NCBI GenBank assembly: GCA_965222725.1
Contig: OZ244969.1
Span: forward strand, 2,728,001 to 2,792,000
Source of the DNA: GCA-2748575 sp965222725
Lineage (GTDB): Bacteria; Pseudomonadota; Gammaproteobacteria; Pseudomonadales; Ketobacteraceae
Length of the DNA stretch: 64,000 nt
Reading direction: 5' to 3'
Positions within the stretch are counted from its first letter, which is position 1; every line of letters starts with the position of its first letter. The notes under the pieces are model-generated. The model did not search any database. It had not been told where the DNA came from and saw only the letters and a list, made by a program, of their open reading frames with translations. This document shows positions 34,522 to 44,027 of this stretch, piece after piece. A program made the position numbers and the translations under genes.

Positions 34522-37500
34522 AATGCCCGTGTTTTTCTCCTGGCGGTTCAATAATTCCCTGGTTGTTCAGTAAAAATTCAAAGCATTCTTCCCTGGGCAG
34601 AGGGCGACTGTAAAGAAAGCCCTGTATTTTGAAACACTCAAACTGTTCCAGGTATTTCACCTGGGAAAGGTTTTCCACCCCTTCGGCAATCACATCCAGC
34701 TTGAGGTTCTGGGCCAGTGCGATAATGGCGTTCACGATGGCCGCGTCATCGGGGTCGACGGTGATATCTTTCACAAATGAGCGGTCTATCTTCAGCGTGG
34801 TAATGGGGAACTGCTTCAGATAACTGAGGGAGGAATACCCGGTACCAAAATCATCAATAGCAAAGCGGATGCCTTCATCTGCAAGAGATCTCAGCAACCT
34901 GGCTGCCCGTTCCGGGTCAATCATCAGGGCGCTTTCTGTGATTTCCAGTTTTAGCAGTTTTGGATCGGTACCAACATGTTTTACGATGGCGCAGATTTTT
35001 TCTGCCAGTGAAGGATCTTCAAACTGTTTTCCGGAAAGGTTTACCGCCATCATTAACGGCAGGGACGACAGTTGCTGCCAGGCTTGCAGATCCCTGCAGG
35101 CTTGCTCCAGTACCCATTCGCCTACCGGTACGATCATGCCGGTTTCCTCCAGTACCGGAATAAATTCCACCGGTGATATCAGCCCCCGTTCCGGGTCGCG
35201 CCAGCGCAGCAGGGCTTCCAGTCCGTAGGTAATGTTATGGGGCCGCACAATCTGGGGCTGATAGAACAGTTCGAACTCATTGTTCTTCAGGGCCCGTCGC
35301 AGTTTGTTTTCAATACTCAGGCGTTCATAGGCTTTGGTGGTGAGTTCCGCTGAATAAAACTCATAACAGTTGCGGCCCTGTTCCTTGGCGCGGTACATGG
35401 CCACGTCCGCATTTTTAACCAGTGCGGTGGCGTCGTCCCCGTTGTCCGGGAACAGGCTGATACCGATGCTGGCCGTGGTAAAAAGCTCATGCTCATTCAC
35501 CAGAAAAGGCCGGGTCATGCTTTGCAGGATTTTACCGGCAATGGTGGCAGCTTCCGTCGTGGATTCGAGCGTTTCGACAAGAATGGCAAACTCGTCCCCG
35601 CCCAGCCGGGAAAAGGTATCGGTGCTGCGTACGATTTTGCCGATGCGCGCCGAAATCTGTTGCAGCAGGGCATCGCCTACATCATGGCCCAGGGTGTCGT
35701 TAATATTTTTAAAGCGATCCAGGTCCAGAAACATAATGGCCAGCCCCTGTTGATGACGCGAGGCATTGCTGATGGCATGTTCGATACGCTCCAGCAGCAT
35801 CAGGCGGTTGGGAAGGTCGGTCAGTGGATCATGATAGGCCAGGTGATGCAGGCGTTCTTCTGTCTGGATGCGATCGGTAATGTCCTTGCCGGTGGAAATG
35901 TAATTGGTGATTTCCTTGTTATCGTTCAGCAGAGGCGTAATGGTTTTTTCTTCATAGTAGATTGAACCATCCTTGCGCTTGTTGATAAAAATATCGCTGA
36001 AGGTTTCGCCCCGGTTAATGGTGTCCCACATGTTGCGGTAAAATTCCGGTTCCATTCGCCCGGATTTGAGTACGGCGGGGGTTTTGCCAACCAGCTCGCT
36101 GCGCGGATAGCCGGTGATGCGTTCGCAGGCATGGTTCACGTATTCGATCTGGCCGTTCGGGTCGGTGACGATGGCGGAATCACCGGCCTGTGCCAGGGCC
36201 GAAGACAGTTTACGCATCTCTGCCTCGGTGCGTTTGCGTTCATTGATATCAGTAATGCTGCCGCGGATCAGGGTTTCCTCTTCAGAGGGAAAGCGGTCCA
36301 GCCGCACTTCGCAATCCACCAGCCGGCCATCGGCGGATTGATGCTGCCACTCGAAAACCGGGTGTTCTCCGTTGATAGCCTGGAGCAGATAAGCTTGCGC
36401 CTGAGATGCTGAGTCCAGCCCGTTGGGCTGGATTTCCGGACTGACGTCGGCAGGCGCCATCTGGTACAGCTGCTCTCTGTCAACACCAAACAGGCGCACC
36501 GCATTGCGATTGGCCAGCACAAAGCGGTTGCTGTCCATGTTCATGATCACAATGGCTTCCGGAGCAAACTCCACCAGCATGCGATTGCGTTCTTCGCTGA
36601 TTTTAAGGGTATTGTCCTGCTGGATCCGGGTCATTTCCGCACCCACCTGGCTCACCAGAATCTGCAGAATAGACAGTACCGGTTCGGGCGAGTCGATGTT
36701 GGAGCGGTTGAGCACGGATACCAGCCCCAGCGGTTTACCCGACGCGTCCGAAATGGGAACGCCGACGTAACTGTGCAGGTTGTTTTCAATCAAAAACTCG
36801 TCCTCGGGAAACATCTGCTGCAGTTGCTGGGGGAAGAAAAACTGACGCTTGTCCACCACCAGTTCGCAGGGCGCCTGGTCCAGTTCATAGTCCATGGAAG
36901 GCAGTTCAACGCCCCGCTCGGAAAACGACAAGGTGCGGATGTAGCGCTTTCCATCGCGTATCATCAGCTGTCCGATAATGGCAAAGTCATAGCCCATCCG
37001 CGAGGTAAGGTAACGGGTGAGTGATGAAAAATAATTTTCGCCGGTCTGGGTAAAGACCGTGGTGGCCAGATCATAGAGAATGTTTTCCACCCGTTTACGG
37101 GCGGAGACTTCTTCGGTAAGAGTGCGGTTACTTTCCTGCAGTTGCTGGGTGCGCACCCGTACTTTTTCTTCCAGCTCGTTGCGGGTTTCCTTGATGGCCG
37201 CTGCCATGCGGTTAAAGGCATTGGAAATTTCCTGGAATTCTCCCCGGGGCAGGCCGGAAAGCTGAACATCCAGGTTGCCGGACGCCAGGGTGTGGCTGAA
37301 GCTCAGTAGCCGTTGCAGCGGAATAAAAATGGAACGGCTGATGAATGTCGTGATCAGCATCATGATCAGCAGCAGGCCGATGGTGGCGTATTTGTAATCC
37401 CGGCTGGTCTGCTCCAGATTGGTTTCGATAAATTCTTTCAGCCGTATTTCCAGCTCAATCAGTGATTTGGTAATTTTCTCTTCTACGATGTTTAGCCGGA

Positions 37501-38239
37501 GTGCGGTGTCTTCCTGTTGCTGCAGTTCAATGGAAATACGTTGCGACAATTCTATCCAGCCGGTGATTTCCTGACGGATACCGGAAGAAAGCACACTCAG
37601 CGATACCGGAGTCGGTTTCTCCAGGGATTGCAGCACATTTTCAATCTGGCGCTGAAACAGGTACCGGTTTGCCTGAAAAACCGGAACGTTGCGGTCCAGC
37701 AGCAGTGCTTCGGTAGTGAGGCTGTTGTACCTGCTCACCAATTGGTTGAGCTGTTGCAGCGAAACGTAGGCTTCTAACCCCGCGGGGGTTTGTTCCAGGG
37801 TCGGCTCCAGTTCCTGGCATTGTTGAATGATGCGGGTACTGATTTGCTTGCCGTGGGTTTTGAAGCGTTTCATCAGGGTGTTAAGGTTACTGCTGTGGCT
37901 GTCGTTGGCGTCGTAGGTGTCGCTGAACTCTTTGAGTTGTTGGGCAATACCGCGTGCGGCCGGCCTTAATTCTTCGGGCAGTAAGCGTTGCAGATGATCA
38001 AGTGAATCGACGGTGGTGCGGCTGAATTCGCGTACTGAATCATGGGGTTTCGCCATGGGAAAATCAAAACGGGTTTCCAGTCGCACCAGCTTGAGGCCGT
38101 TTTGTATGGCTTGTATGTCGCTCAGCACTTCGTTTTTTTTCAGGGTTTCTGAAAATATCTGATTAAACGACAGGGTTAATGCCAGGTATCCGAGCCCGGT
38201 TAAAACAACCATTAAGAGCAGACGGTGTGAAATTTTCAT
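34520..38239 (-). CDS. Membrane GGDEF-EAL protein with HAMP, GAF and PAS domains
   Basis: A 1239-residue inner-membrane cyclic di-GMP enzyme. It has a helix at about 6-27, a large helical periplasmic region, a second helix about 282-305, HAMP (about 305-360) and a coiled coil. A GAF-like domain follows (about 390-540), then two PAS domains (about 555-680 and 685-800). The GGDEF domain has GGDEF at 880-884 and I-site RSTD five residues before it. The EAL domain has EAL at 1008-1010 with NLSGKQFED, DDFGTGYSSLSYL and IAEGVE, all needed for phosphodiesterase activity. Both active sites look intact. The gene directly upstream encodes a periplasmic binding protein and is probably co-transcribed. 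Confidence 0.94.
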   Translation of the reverse strand: MKISHRLLLMVVLTGLGYLALTLSFNQIFSETLKKNEVLSDIQAIQNGLKLVRLETRFDFPMAKPHDSVREFSRTTVDSLDHLQRLLPEELRPAARGIAQQLKEFSDTYDANDSHSSNLNTLMKRFKTHGKQISTRIIQQCQELEPTLEQTPAGLEAYVSLQQLNQLVSRYNSLTTEALLLDRNVPVFQANRYLFQRQIENVLQSLEKPTPVSLSVLSSGIRQEITGWIELSQRISIELQQQEDTALRLNIVEEKITKSLIELEIRLKEFIETNLEQTSRDYKYATIGLLLIMMLITTFISRSIFIPLQRLLSFSHTLASGNLDVQLSGLPRGEFQEISNAFNRMAAAIKETRNELEEKVRVRTQQLQESNRTLTEEVSARKRVENILYDLATTVFTQTGENYFSSLTRYLTSRMGYDFAIIGQLMIRDGKRYIRTLSFSERGVELPSMDYELDQAPCELVVDKRQFFFPQQLQQMFPEDEFLIENNLHSYVGVPISDASGKPLGLVSVLNRSNIDSPEPVLSILQILVSQVGAEMTRIQQDNTLKISEERNRMLVEFAPEAIVIMNMDSNRFVLANRNAVRLFGVDREQLYQMAPADVSPEIQPNGLDSASQAQAYLLQAINGEHPVFEWQHQSADGRLVDCEVRLDRFPSEEETLIRGSITDINERKRTEAEMRKLSSALAQAGDSAIVTDPNGQIEYVNHACERITGYPRSELVGKTPAVLKSGRMEPEFYRNMWDTINRGETFSDIFINKRKDGSIYYEEKTITPLLNDNKEITNYISTGKDITDRIQTEERLHHLAYHDPLTDLPNRLMLLERIEHAISNASRHQQGLAIMFLDLDRFKNINDTLGHDVGDALLQQISARIGKIVRSTDTFSRLGGDEFAILVETLESTTEAATIAGKILQSMTRPFLVNEHELFTTASIGISLFPDNGDDATALVKNADVAMYRAKEQGRNCYEFYSAELTTKAYERLSIENKLRRALKNNEFELFYQPQIVRPHNITYGLEALLRWRDPERGLISPVEFIPVLEETGMIVPVGEWVLEQACRDLQAWQQLSSLPLMMAVNLSGKQFEDPSLAEKICAIVKHVGTDPKLLKLEITESALMIDPERAARLLRSLADEGIRFAIDDFGTGYSSLSYLKQFPITTLKIDRSFVKDITVDPDDAAIVNAIIALAQNLKLDVIAEGVENLSQVKYLEQFECFKIQGFLYSRPLPREECFEFLLNNQGIIEPPGEKHGH

Positions 38240-38259
38240 GTTTACGTGATCAACCCCGG

Positions 38260-39444
38260 CTAAAAGCTGACACTTCGGTGGTTTCCATTTTCGATAATCT
38301 GAAGGGTCAAGGGCACATTAATCTGGCGCTTCTGACCAAAACCGCTTTCGTCGCTCAAGGTCAGCGGCTGGGTGCGGTGGTAAAAAGGATCCTCAATGCT
38401 GAAGCTGGCGGCCGCTTTTAAAAACAGTTCGGTATTTTCTATGGCTGCCGGGCCAGCCTGTTGCAGGATACGCAGAATCGTTTCCAGAGCATAGGCTTTT
38501 ACGCCTGCCTCGTCGTGCCATTGGCCGGCAATTTTCTGGTACTCCGCCCTAAATGTTTGCATGTATCGGGTGTGAATTTCGTCTGACGGCGAACTGGCCA
38601 GGCTGATAAACCGGGTCAGCTGTGGTAGCTCTTCCAGCAGCAGTCGGGGGTCCTGGGCGGTCTCGGTACTGATAAAACCCTGATACCCATGGTCGCGCAG
38701 CCGGCTGATGATTTTTGCGGTATCCAGTGGCGCCACGCCCGAAAGTACCATCAGATCCGGTTGCAGGCGGGCATAGGAAGCCGCCAGTTCATTTAACCCT
38801 TCCAGGTTTTCCGGATAGGTGACTTCATTGATGTCCCAGGCATCCATTTCTTTGATGTTCAGGCCGGTTTTTTCTGCCGCCCGGATACCAATATTACGCT
38901 GGTTAATGGCTTCCTTGTCGCGGCGGGCCAGAAAGGCGACCGATTCCACGTTGTGCTTTTCTTTCAGGTACTGGTAAATCGCAGGCGCAGATACAAAGGG
39001 ATGCGTCATGCCCAGAATGCTGTTGCGTCGTGGCGGCTGAAACAGTTTGGGATTGAATCCATAGGATACGTTCACTACGTTATTGGCTTCCAGCAGGGGC
39101 AGAATGGCGAAGCTGGTGTCGTCGATATTGGGACCAATGATGTAGCGAATACCGTCTTTGCGGATCAGTTGCTTGGCGCCGGCTACGGCTTTTTCGTCGT
39201 TCAGTTCGGTGTCGTAACTGAGTATCTGGATAAGGTATTTCCGCTCGCCGATTTTAACGCCGCCCTGATCGTTATACATTTTAGCGGTGGTAAGGGCGCA
39301 GTACTTGTTGGTGAGGCCCCAGTATTTTGCCGGGCCTGACATGGCGCCCAGTACACCGATTTTAAGTGTTGGCTGGGCAACACCGGCGCTGCTGATGGCC
39401 AGCAGCAAGAGGAACGCGGTTATTTTGTTGATAAATAAGCACAT
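38260..39444 (-). CDS. Periplasmic binding protein of the branched-chain amino acid type
   Basis: The 394-residue protein has a signal peptide (about 1-23, ending GVAQP) and a type I periplasmic-binding fold of the LivJ/AmiC kind: LKIGVLGAMSGPAKYWG, KYLIQILSYDTELNDEKAVAGAKQLI and IRYIIGPNIDD. No ABC transporter permease or ATPase gene is adjacent. The gene ends only 20 bp before the GGDEF-EAL sensor on the same strand, so it probably delivers a small-molecule signal to that protein and not to a transporter (inference). The ligand is not predictable; binders in this superfamily take amino acids, amides or urea. Confidence 0.87.
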   Translation of the reverse strand: MCLFINKITAFLLLLAISSAGVAQPTLKIGVLGAMSGPAKYWGLTNKYCALTTAKMYNDQGGVKIGERKYLIQILSYDTELNDEKAVAGAKQLIRKDGIRYIIGPNIDDTSFAILPLLEANNVVNVSYGFNPKLFQPPRRNSILGMTHPFVSAPAIYQYLKEKHNVESVAFLARRDKEAINQRNIGIRAAEKTGLNIKEMDAWDINEVTYPENLEGLNELAASYARLQPDLMVLSGVAPLDTAKIISRLRDHGYQGFISTETAQDPRLLLEELPQLTRFISLASSPSDEIHTRYMQTFRAEYQKIAGQWHDEAGVKAYALETILRILQQAGPAAIENTELFLKAAASFSIEDPFYHRTQPLTLSDESGFGQKRQINVPLTLQIIENGNHRSVSF

Positions 39445-39565
39445 AGAACACCCCAGGCAGAGATTTCAGTATAGCAAGGGTGGGGGTTATGGCTTATGAA
39501 AACTGTGGATTAAGTGGGGGGCCAACCGGCGCGTCCTTGTGCCGGCTGGCGTGCGGGAAAACCGG

Positions 39566-40183
39566 TTACTGGATCTGGGTCAGCCTTACCTTGATTTTGT
39601 TGTCGACGCTTTTCACGCCATTTACGTTTTTCACCAGGTAGTAGGCCAGATCACGTATGGAATCTTCCGGTGCATTGCCGCTCAGTTCCACCACTCCGTT
39701 CTGGGTGTGGATGTCGATGGCAGCCTGTTGCAGGTATTTGTTGGTGAGCAGTTTCTGGCTGATTCTGGCGGTCAGTAACAGGTCCTGCTGGTTGGGTTTC
39801 AGTGCGGTGGGGTTTGACGTGCTGGTGTAGGGGTCGGTTTTTACCAGAATCTGGTTGATCACCTTATCGACCCCTTCAACGCTCAGGGCAATCTCGCCGG
39901 CAAGGCTCCGCTTTACGGCAGAATCCACTGTGCCGCGCAGAATGGCGGTTGTTTTGCGCACAGACACTTCAATGCTGCCGCTTTCCAGGTTTTTATTCAG
40001 CAAAAAGGCGGCATCGATGGTGCCTTTACGCCAGCTTTCTTCCACCAGGCGCACTATCTCATAATCTGCTGAGGTTTCGTCATAAACTCCACGCTGTTCC
40101 ACGGCATCTGACACAGGGGGAGTCATTAATACAAAGCATAAGATCAAACCCTTAACGCATTGACGGGGAAAAGGCTTTCGCAT
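39566..40183 (-). CDS. Periplasmic BON-domain protein
   Basis: A 205-residue secreted protein with a signal peptide (about 1-27) and two BON domains. The first (about 62-118) has VRKTTAILRGTVDSAVKRSLAGEIALSVEGVDKVINQI, and the second (about 130-200) has IDIHTQNGVVELSGNAPEDSIRDLAYYLVKNVNGVKSVDNKI. BON domains bind phospholipid surfaces, as in OsmY and DolP, and often act in envelope stress. It lacks a lipobox, so it is probably soluble in the periplasm, more like OsmY than DolP. It stands alone between the binding protein and glrK. Confidence 0.87.
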   Translation of the reverse strand: MRKPFPRQCVKGLILCFVLMTPPVSDAVEQRGVYDETSADYEIVRLVEESWRKGTIDAAFLLNKNLESGSIEVSVRKTTAILRGTVDSAVKRSLAGEIALSVEGVDKVINQILVKTDPYTSTSNPTALKPNQQDLLLTARISQKLLTNKYLQQAAIDIHTQNGVVELSGNAPEDSIRDLAYYLVKNVNGVKSVDNKIKVRLTQIQ

Positions 40184-40418
40184 ATTCGCTCCTGAGTAAG
40201 TAGATGTGGTAACCGGGTATCGGCGTTATAATTTCTTCCGCCGGCACGTTGGCGTCTGGCGGTGGCGTCATTCTGTTACGCCTGTTTGAATACTGCGACC
40301 CTTAATACAATAACCGTGCCACAACCAATAAAAGCCATATTTTTCAGGTGGTTAGGCTGGTTAAGGGTGGCTTTCCGGTTAATTATCAGGCAGAGCCTGG
40401 CGAGCCCGGCGCCAAAAC

Positions 40419-40436
40419 TGTTGCAAAAATGCAACA
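40419..40436. promoter_or_regulatory. Inverted repeat upstream of glrK
   Basis: TGTTGCA-AAAA-TGCAACA is a perfect 7-bp inverted repeat 47 bp before the glrK start. It does not match the known GlrR site (TGTC-N10-GACA). It could be an operator for another regulator; no assignment is made. Confidence 0.4.
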
Positions 40437-40482
40437 CGAATGATCGGTTTTTATTTAAATTCAATTAAATCAAAGGCTTACG

Positions 40483-42000
40483 ATGTTTCCTTTTGCCAAC
40501 AAACAATGGCTGCCTTCGTTAAAGGCGCAGTGGGTTATTGGTGCGCTGATCGCCATGCTGCCCCTGATGGCCGCCATGATTTACGGCTTTAGTGTGATGG
40601 ATCACCACAACAGGGCACAGCGTGAGCTGGTGGAGGTTTCTGCCCGCGTGGCGGAGCTTGGTGCTTCGATGTCTGATCAGGCCAAAGACATGGAGCGGCT
40701 GGCCCGCCAGTATCAGGTGCTGCAGGATGACCGTCTGCAAACGGCTTTTGAGCAACAACGGGACGACCTGTTGGCACTGCTGAAAAAAATGAATCTGGTG
40801 ACGGGGCACCAGACCATGTCCGCGCAGCTGCAGCGCACCCTGCAATTGGTGGATCAGATCGAACAATTGCTGTTTGCCGGTGATCTGGATGCCCAGGGTG
40901 TGTCGGAACGATTCAAGCACCTTCACGAAATTACCCAGCAACTCAACCAGGAAGCCGCCACCTGGGTGCAGACCGAACTGGATGCGCTGGAACAGGCCTA
41001 TGTGGAAGCCCAGTGGCAATTGCTGGTGATGGGATCCTGGGCATTGCCGGCCACTCTGTTGCTGGTTTGGCTGGTTTCTTTTATGGTGCTGCGTCCTATT
41101 TATCAGTTGTCTGCCGCCATCAAGCGCATGGGCACCGGTGACTGGCGCACGGATATTCGCATCAGTGGTTCCAATGAAATGGTGTCGCTGGGTGACAACC
41201 TGAAATGGATGCAACAACAGTTATTGATGCTGGAAGCGCAGAAGCATACATTTCTGCAGCAGATTACCCACGAACTGAAAACGCCGCTGGCGGCCATTAT
41301 GGAAGCGGGTTCCCTGCTGGATGACGAAGTGCCGGGCCGGCTGAACAGTTCCCAGCGGCAGGTGCTGGGCATTCTGCAGTCCAATGCCGGCCAGTTGCAG
41401 GCCTTGATTCAGCAACTGCTGGATTACAACTCTGTTGCCAAGGACCAGAGCCTGCAATTACGGCAGGTGGATGTGCGCAGTTTTTTCTCGGAAAAACTGC
41501 TGGATCTGCAGGGGTTGGCGGAAACACGAAATGTAAAATTGTTGCTGCAGCCGGACTCATTCTCCATCACACTTGATATAGTCCGGGTGGGAATGATTTT
41601 ACGCAATCTGGTGTCCAATGCGGTGCAACTGACACCAGCGGGCACCCGGGTCAGTGTCAGTTGGGGGCTGCAGGAAGAAGACAACCGCTGGTGGCTTAAG
41701 GTAGAGGATCAGGGCCCGGGAATCTGCGAAGCGGATCGCAGCAGATTATTCGAGCCCTTTTACCAGGGTGGCGCGCAACGCCAGGGGTCTCTGAAAGGCA
41801 GCGGCATCGGCCTCGCTATAGTCAAAGAATGTGCCGATTTTCTGAACGCCACCATCGCGATAGAGAACCTGTCAGAAACCGGTGATGGCCGCCTAACTAA
41901 TGAAACCGGTGCCTGCTTTACTATCGCCTTTCCGTTGGTGGCACAATCTGCAGAAAGCCCGCAAAGCAGCCCGGATACTGTATTGACGCCTGCATCATAG
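40483..42000 (+). CDS. glrK: GlrK/QseE-like sensor histidine kinase
   Basis: A 505-residue inner-membrane kinase with transmembrane helices at about 17-37 and 185-207, a helical periplasmic domain between them, a HAMP region, a HisKA domain with His263 (QQITHELKTPLAAIMEAGSLL) and an HATPase domain (ILRNLVSNAVQLTP, VEDQGPGI, GSGIGLAIVKE). The downstream order lipoprotein then sigma-54 response regulator matches glrK-yfhG-glrR (also called qseE-qseG-qseF) of enterics, in which the system controls envelope functions and small RNA genes. Confidence 0.9.
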   Translation: MFPFANKQWLPSLKAQWVIGALIAMLPLMAAMIYGFSVMDHHNRAQRELVEVSARVAELGASMSDQAKDMERLARQYQVLQDDRLQTAFEQQRDDLLALLKKMNLVTGHQTMSAQLQRTLQLVDQIEQLLFAGDLDAQGVSERFKHLHEITQQLNQEAATWVQTELDALEQAYVEAQWQLLVMGSWALPATLLLVWLVSFMVLRPIYQLSAAIKRMGTGDWRTDIRISGSNEMVSLGDNLKWMQQQLLMLEAQKHTFLQQITHELKTPLAAIMEAGSLLDDEVPGRLNSSQRQVLGILQSNAGQLQALIQQLLDYNSVAKDQSLQLRQVDVRSFFSEKLLDLQGLAETRNVKLLLQPDSFSITLDIVRVGMILRNLVSNAVQLTPAGTRVSVSWGLQEEDNRWWLKVEDQGPGICEADRSRLFEPFYQGGAQRQGSLKGSGIGLAIVKECADFLNATIAIENLSETGDGRLTNETGACFTIAFPLVAQSAESPQSSPDTVLTPAS

Positions 42001-42029
42001 ACAGGCATGAAGACCTTGGGAGTACATTG

Positions 42030-42605
42030 TTGAATACCCTGTTTAAAAAACTGGCGTTGGTGGTTGGTACCCTGCTGTTGCCGGCCTGCGCGGTGCTGGA
42101 CCAGCTGTCGCAACCCGCGGTACAGGCCAGCGTGCAAAAGCGCCTGACCTATTCCCACTCGGATGCGGCTGCCATGGCCATGATCCAGCAGCTGGTCGAT
42201 AGTCGTGAATCCCTGTTGATTCCGGAACAGGAGGATGCAGAAGGCTGGCCCCTGCCCGCTGTGGATGTGGTGGTGATGTACGAACAGCAGCTCTGCCAGC
42301 AGGACAAAGCGGTACGCTCTGATTTGCTGGCAAAACTGAAAAATGCCGAAGATCTGCCTTCCCGGTTTCAAACTCTGGTGCTGGCGAGTTGTGCACCGGA
42401 CTTTACGCCATCGGTGCTGGCCCGCTCATTGAAGCAGGTGCGTCAGGCTCGCAAGTGGCCGGCTTCCTATGAAGCCTATTTTGATCTGCAGGAGCGCCAT
42501 CAGCAGGCCCTGTTGCGACTGGAAAACCTGTACGGCAGCCTTAAGGAACATATGGACACCACCATCGAGAAGCTGACCGAAATTGAGGTACAGACTCAGC
42601 CCTGA
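42030..42605 (+). CDS. YfhG/QseG-like lipoprotein
   Basis: The product has a lipoprotein signal ending in a lipobox (TLLLPAC, Cys about residue 21). The rest is mainly helical, with QQLVDSRESLLIPEQEDAEG and a C-terminal coiled coil ENLYGSLKEHMDTTIEKL. Sequence similarity to enteric QseG is not obvious by eye, but position between glrK and glrR and the helical lipoprotein architecture fit. QseG interacts with the kinase and controls its activity. The frame also has a TTG codon at 42027, one codon upstream of where I place the start region; TTG 42030 versus 42027 is uncertain by one codon. Confidence 0.75.
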   Translation: MNTLFKKLALVVGTLLLPACAVLDQLSQPAVQASVQKRLTYSHSDAAAMAMIQQLVDSRESLLIPEQEDAEGWPLPAVDVVVMYEQQLCQQDKAVRSDLLAKLKNAEDLPSRFQTLVLASCAPDFTPSVLARSLKQVRQARKWPASYEAYFDLQERHQQALLRLENLYGSLKEHMDTTIEKLTEIEVQTQP

Positions 42606-42656
42606 GGGAGGCGGAAACGGATGAAGCGCTCAGATATTTTTCAGGAAGCGTAGCGA

Positions 42657-44027
42657 ATGGCAGCGGCAAAAATTTTACTGGTAGATGATGACCCCGGCTT
42701 ACTGCAGCTGCTGGCCATGCGTATCCAGGCAATGAACTATGACGTGGAAAGTGTGTCCAGTGGTGAGGATGCACTGCAAAGTCTGGAACGCAGTTCGCCC
42801 GCTGTGGTGGTGACCGATCTGCGTATGGATGGCATCAGTGGCCTGGGCCTGTTTGAAATCATTCAGCAACGCTGGCCCGCCATTCCGGTGATTATTCTGA
42901 CTGCCCACGGCTCGATCCAGCAGGCGGTTCAGGCCACGCAGAAAGGGGTGTTTTCCTTTCTCACCAAGCCGGTGGACAAGGAAGAACTGGCCACCACCCT
43001 GCAACAGGCGGTGACCATGAATCTGCCGCTGACCGAGTCCGAAGAATCCGCCCTGGAAAAAGACATTATCACCCGCAGTCCGAAAATGTACCGGGTGCTG
43101 GATCAGGCGCGCCTGGTGGCAAAGAGCGATGTCAGTGTACTGATCAGCGGCGAAAGCGGTACCGGTAAAGAGCTGCTGGCGAAAACCATTCACCAGGTGA
43201 GCGAGCGCAGCGAAGGCCCCTTTATTCCCATTAACTGTGGTGCTATGCCGGAAGATCTATTGGAATCGGAGTTGTTCGGCCATAAAAAAGGCGCCTTCAC
43301 CGGGGCCACCACGGATCACCCCGGGCTGTTTATGGCGGCAGAGAAGGGCACGCTTTTTCTGGATGAAGTGGGGGACATGCCCATCAGCCTGCAGGTAAAA
43401 CTGTTGCGCGTGTTGCAGGAACGCCAGATCCGCCCTGTAGGCAGCACCCAGTATTCTCCGATGAATGTGCGGGTGCTGGCAGCGACTCACAAGGATCTGC
43501 TGGAAGAGGTGGAGCGGGGCAATTTTCGCGAGGATCTGTATTACCGGCTTAACGTGGTGAATCTCAGCCTGCCGTCGTTGAGCGAACGCAAGGAAGATAT
43601 CCCGCTGCTGGTAAACCATTACCTGAACGCTATCGCCGATCGCTCCGGCCAGCCGGCAAAACGCCTGGCAAAGGACGCACTCTCTTTGATGATTCAGTAC
43701 AACTGGCCCGGCAACGTGCGTCAGCTCACCAACGTGATCGAGCAGGTGGTGGCCCTGAGCACTTCGCGGGTGATTTCCCTGCAACTGGTGGAGGATGCGG
43801 TACGCCATCAGGGCAGTACGATTCTGCCGTTGACGGAAGCCAAGCGGCAGTTCGAGAAAGAATACGTGGAACAGCTGCTGCGCACCACCAGCGGCAATAT
43901 GACCCTGGCGGCCAAGCTGGCCCAGCGCAATCGTTCCGACTTTTACAAAATCCTGAAACGCCACGGCATAGACCCCGATCGCTATAAAAATGACAAGCAA
44001 ACAGAAGACGCCACTCACACTCAGTGA
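42657..44027 (+). CDS. glrR: GlrR/QseF-like sigma-54-dependent response regulator
   Basis: A 456-residue NtrC-family activator: a receiver domain with Asp54 (VVVTDLRMDGISG), a sigma-54 AAA+ domain with Walker A GESGTGKE (about 165-172), the GAFTGA loop that contacts sigma-54 and Walker B GTLFLDEVGDM, and a C-terminal Fis-type HTH (NMTLAAKLAQRNRSDFYKILK). It acts with the upstream kinase at sigma-54 promoters. Its 3' end overlaps recX by 38 bp. Confidence 0.93.
   Translation: MAAAKILLVDDDPGLLQLLAMRIQAMNYDVESVSSGEDALQSLERSSPAVVVTDLRMDGISGLGLFEIIQQRWPAIPVIILTAHGSIQQAVQATQKGVFSFLTKPVDKEELATTLQQAVTMNLPLTESEESALEKDIITRSPKMYRVLDQARLVAKSDVSVLISGESGTGKELLAKTIHQVSERSEGPFIPINCGAMPEDLLESELFGHKKGAFTGATTDHPGLFMAAEKGTLFLDEVGDMPISLQVKLLRVLQERQIRPVGSTQYSPMNVRVLAATHKDLLEEVERGNFREDLYYRLNVVNLSLPSLSERKEDIPLLVNHYLNAIADRSGQPAKRLAKDALSLMIQYNWPGNVRQLTNVIEQVVALSTSRVISLQLVEDAVRHQGSTILPLTEAKRQFEKEYVEQLLRTTSGNMTLAAKLAQRNRSDFYKILKRHGIDPDRYKNDKQTEDATHTQ

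Noticed and set aside
40400..40440. Possible sigma-54 promoter before glrK
   Set aside because: TGGCGAG-N4-GCGC fits the -24/-12 consensus poorly, especially at the -12 element.
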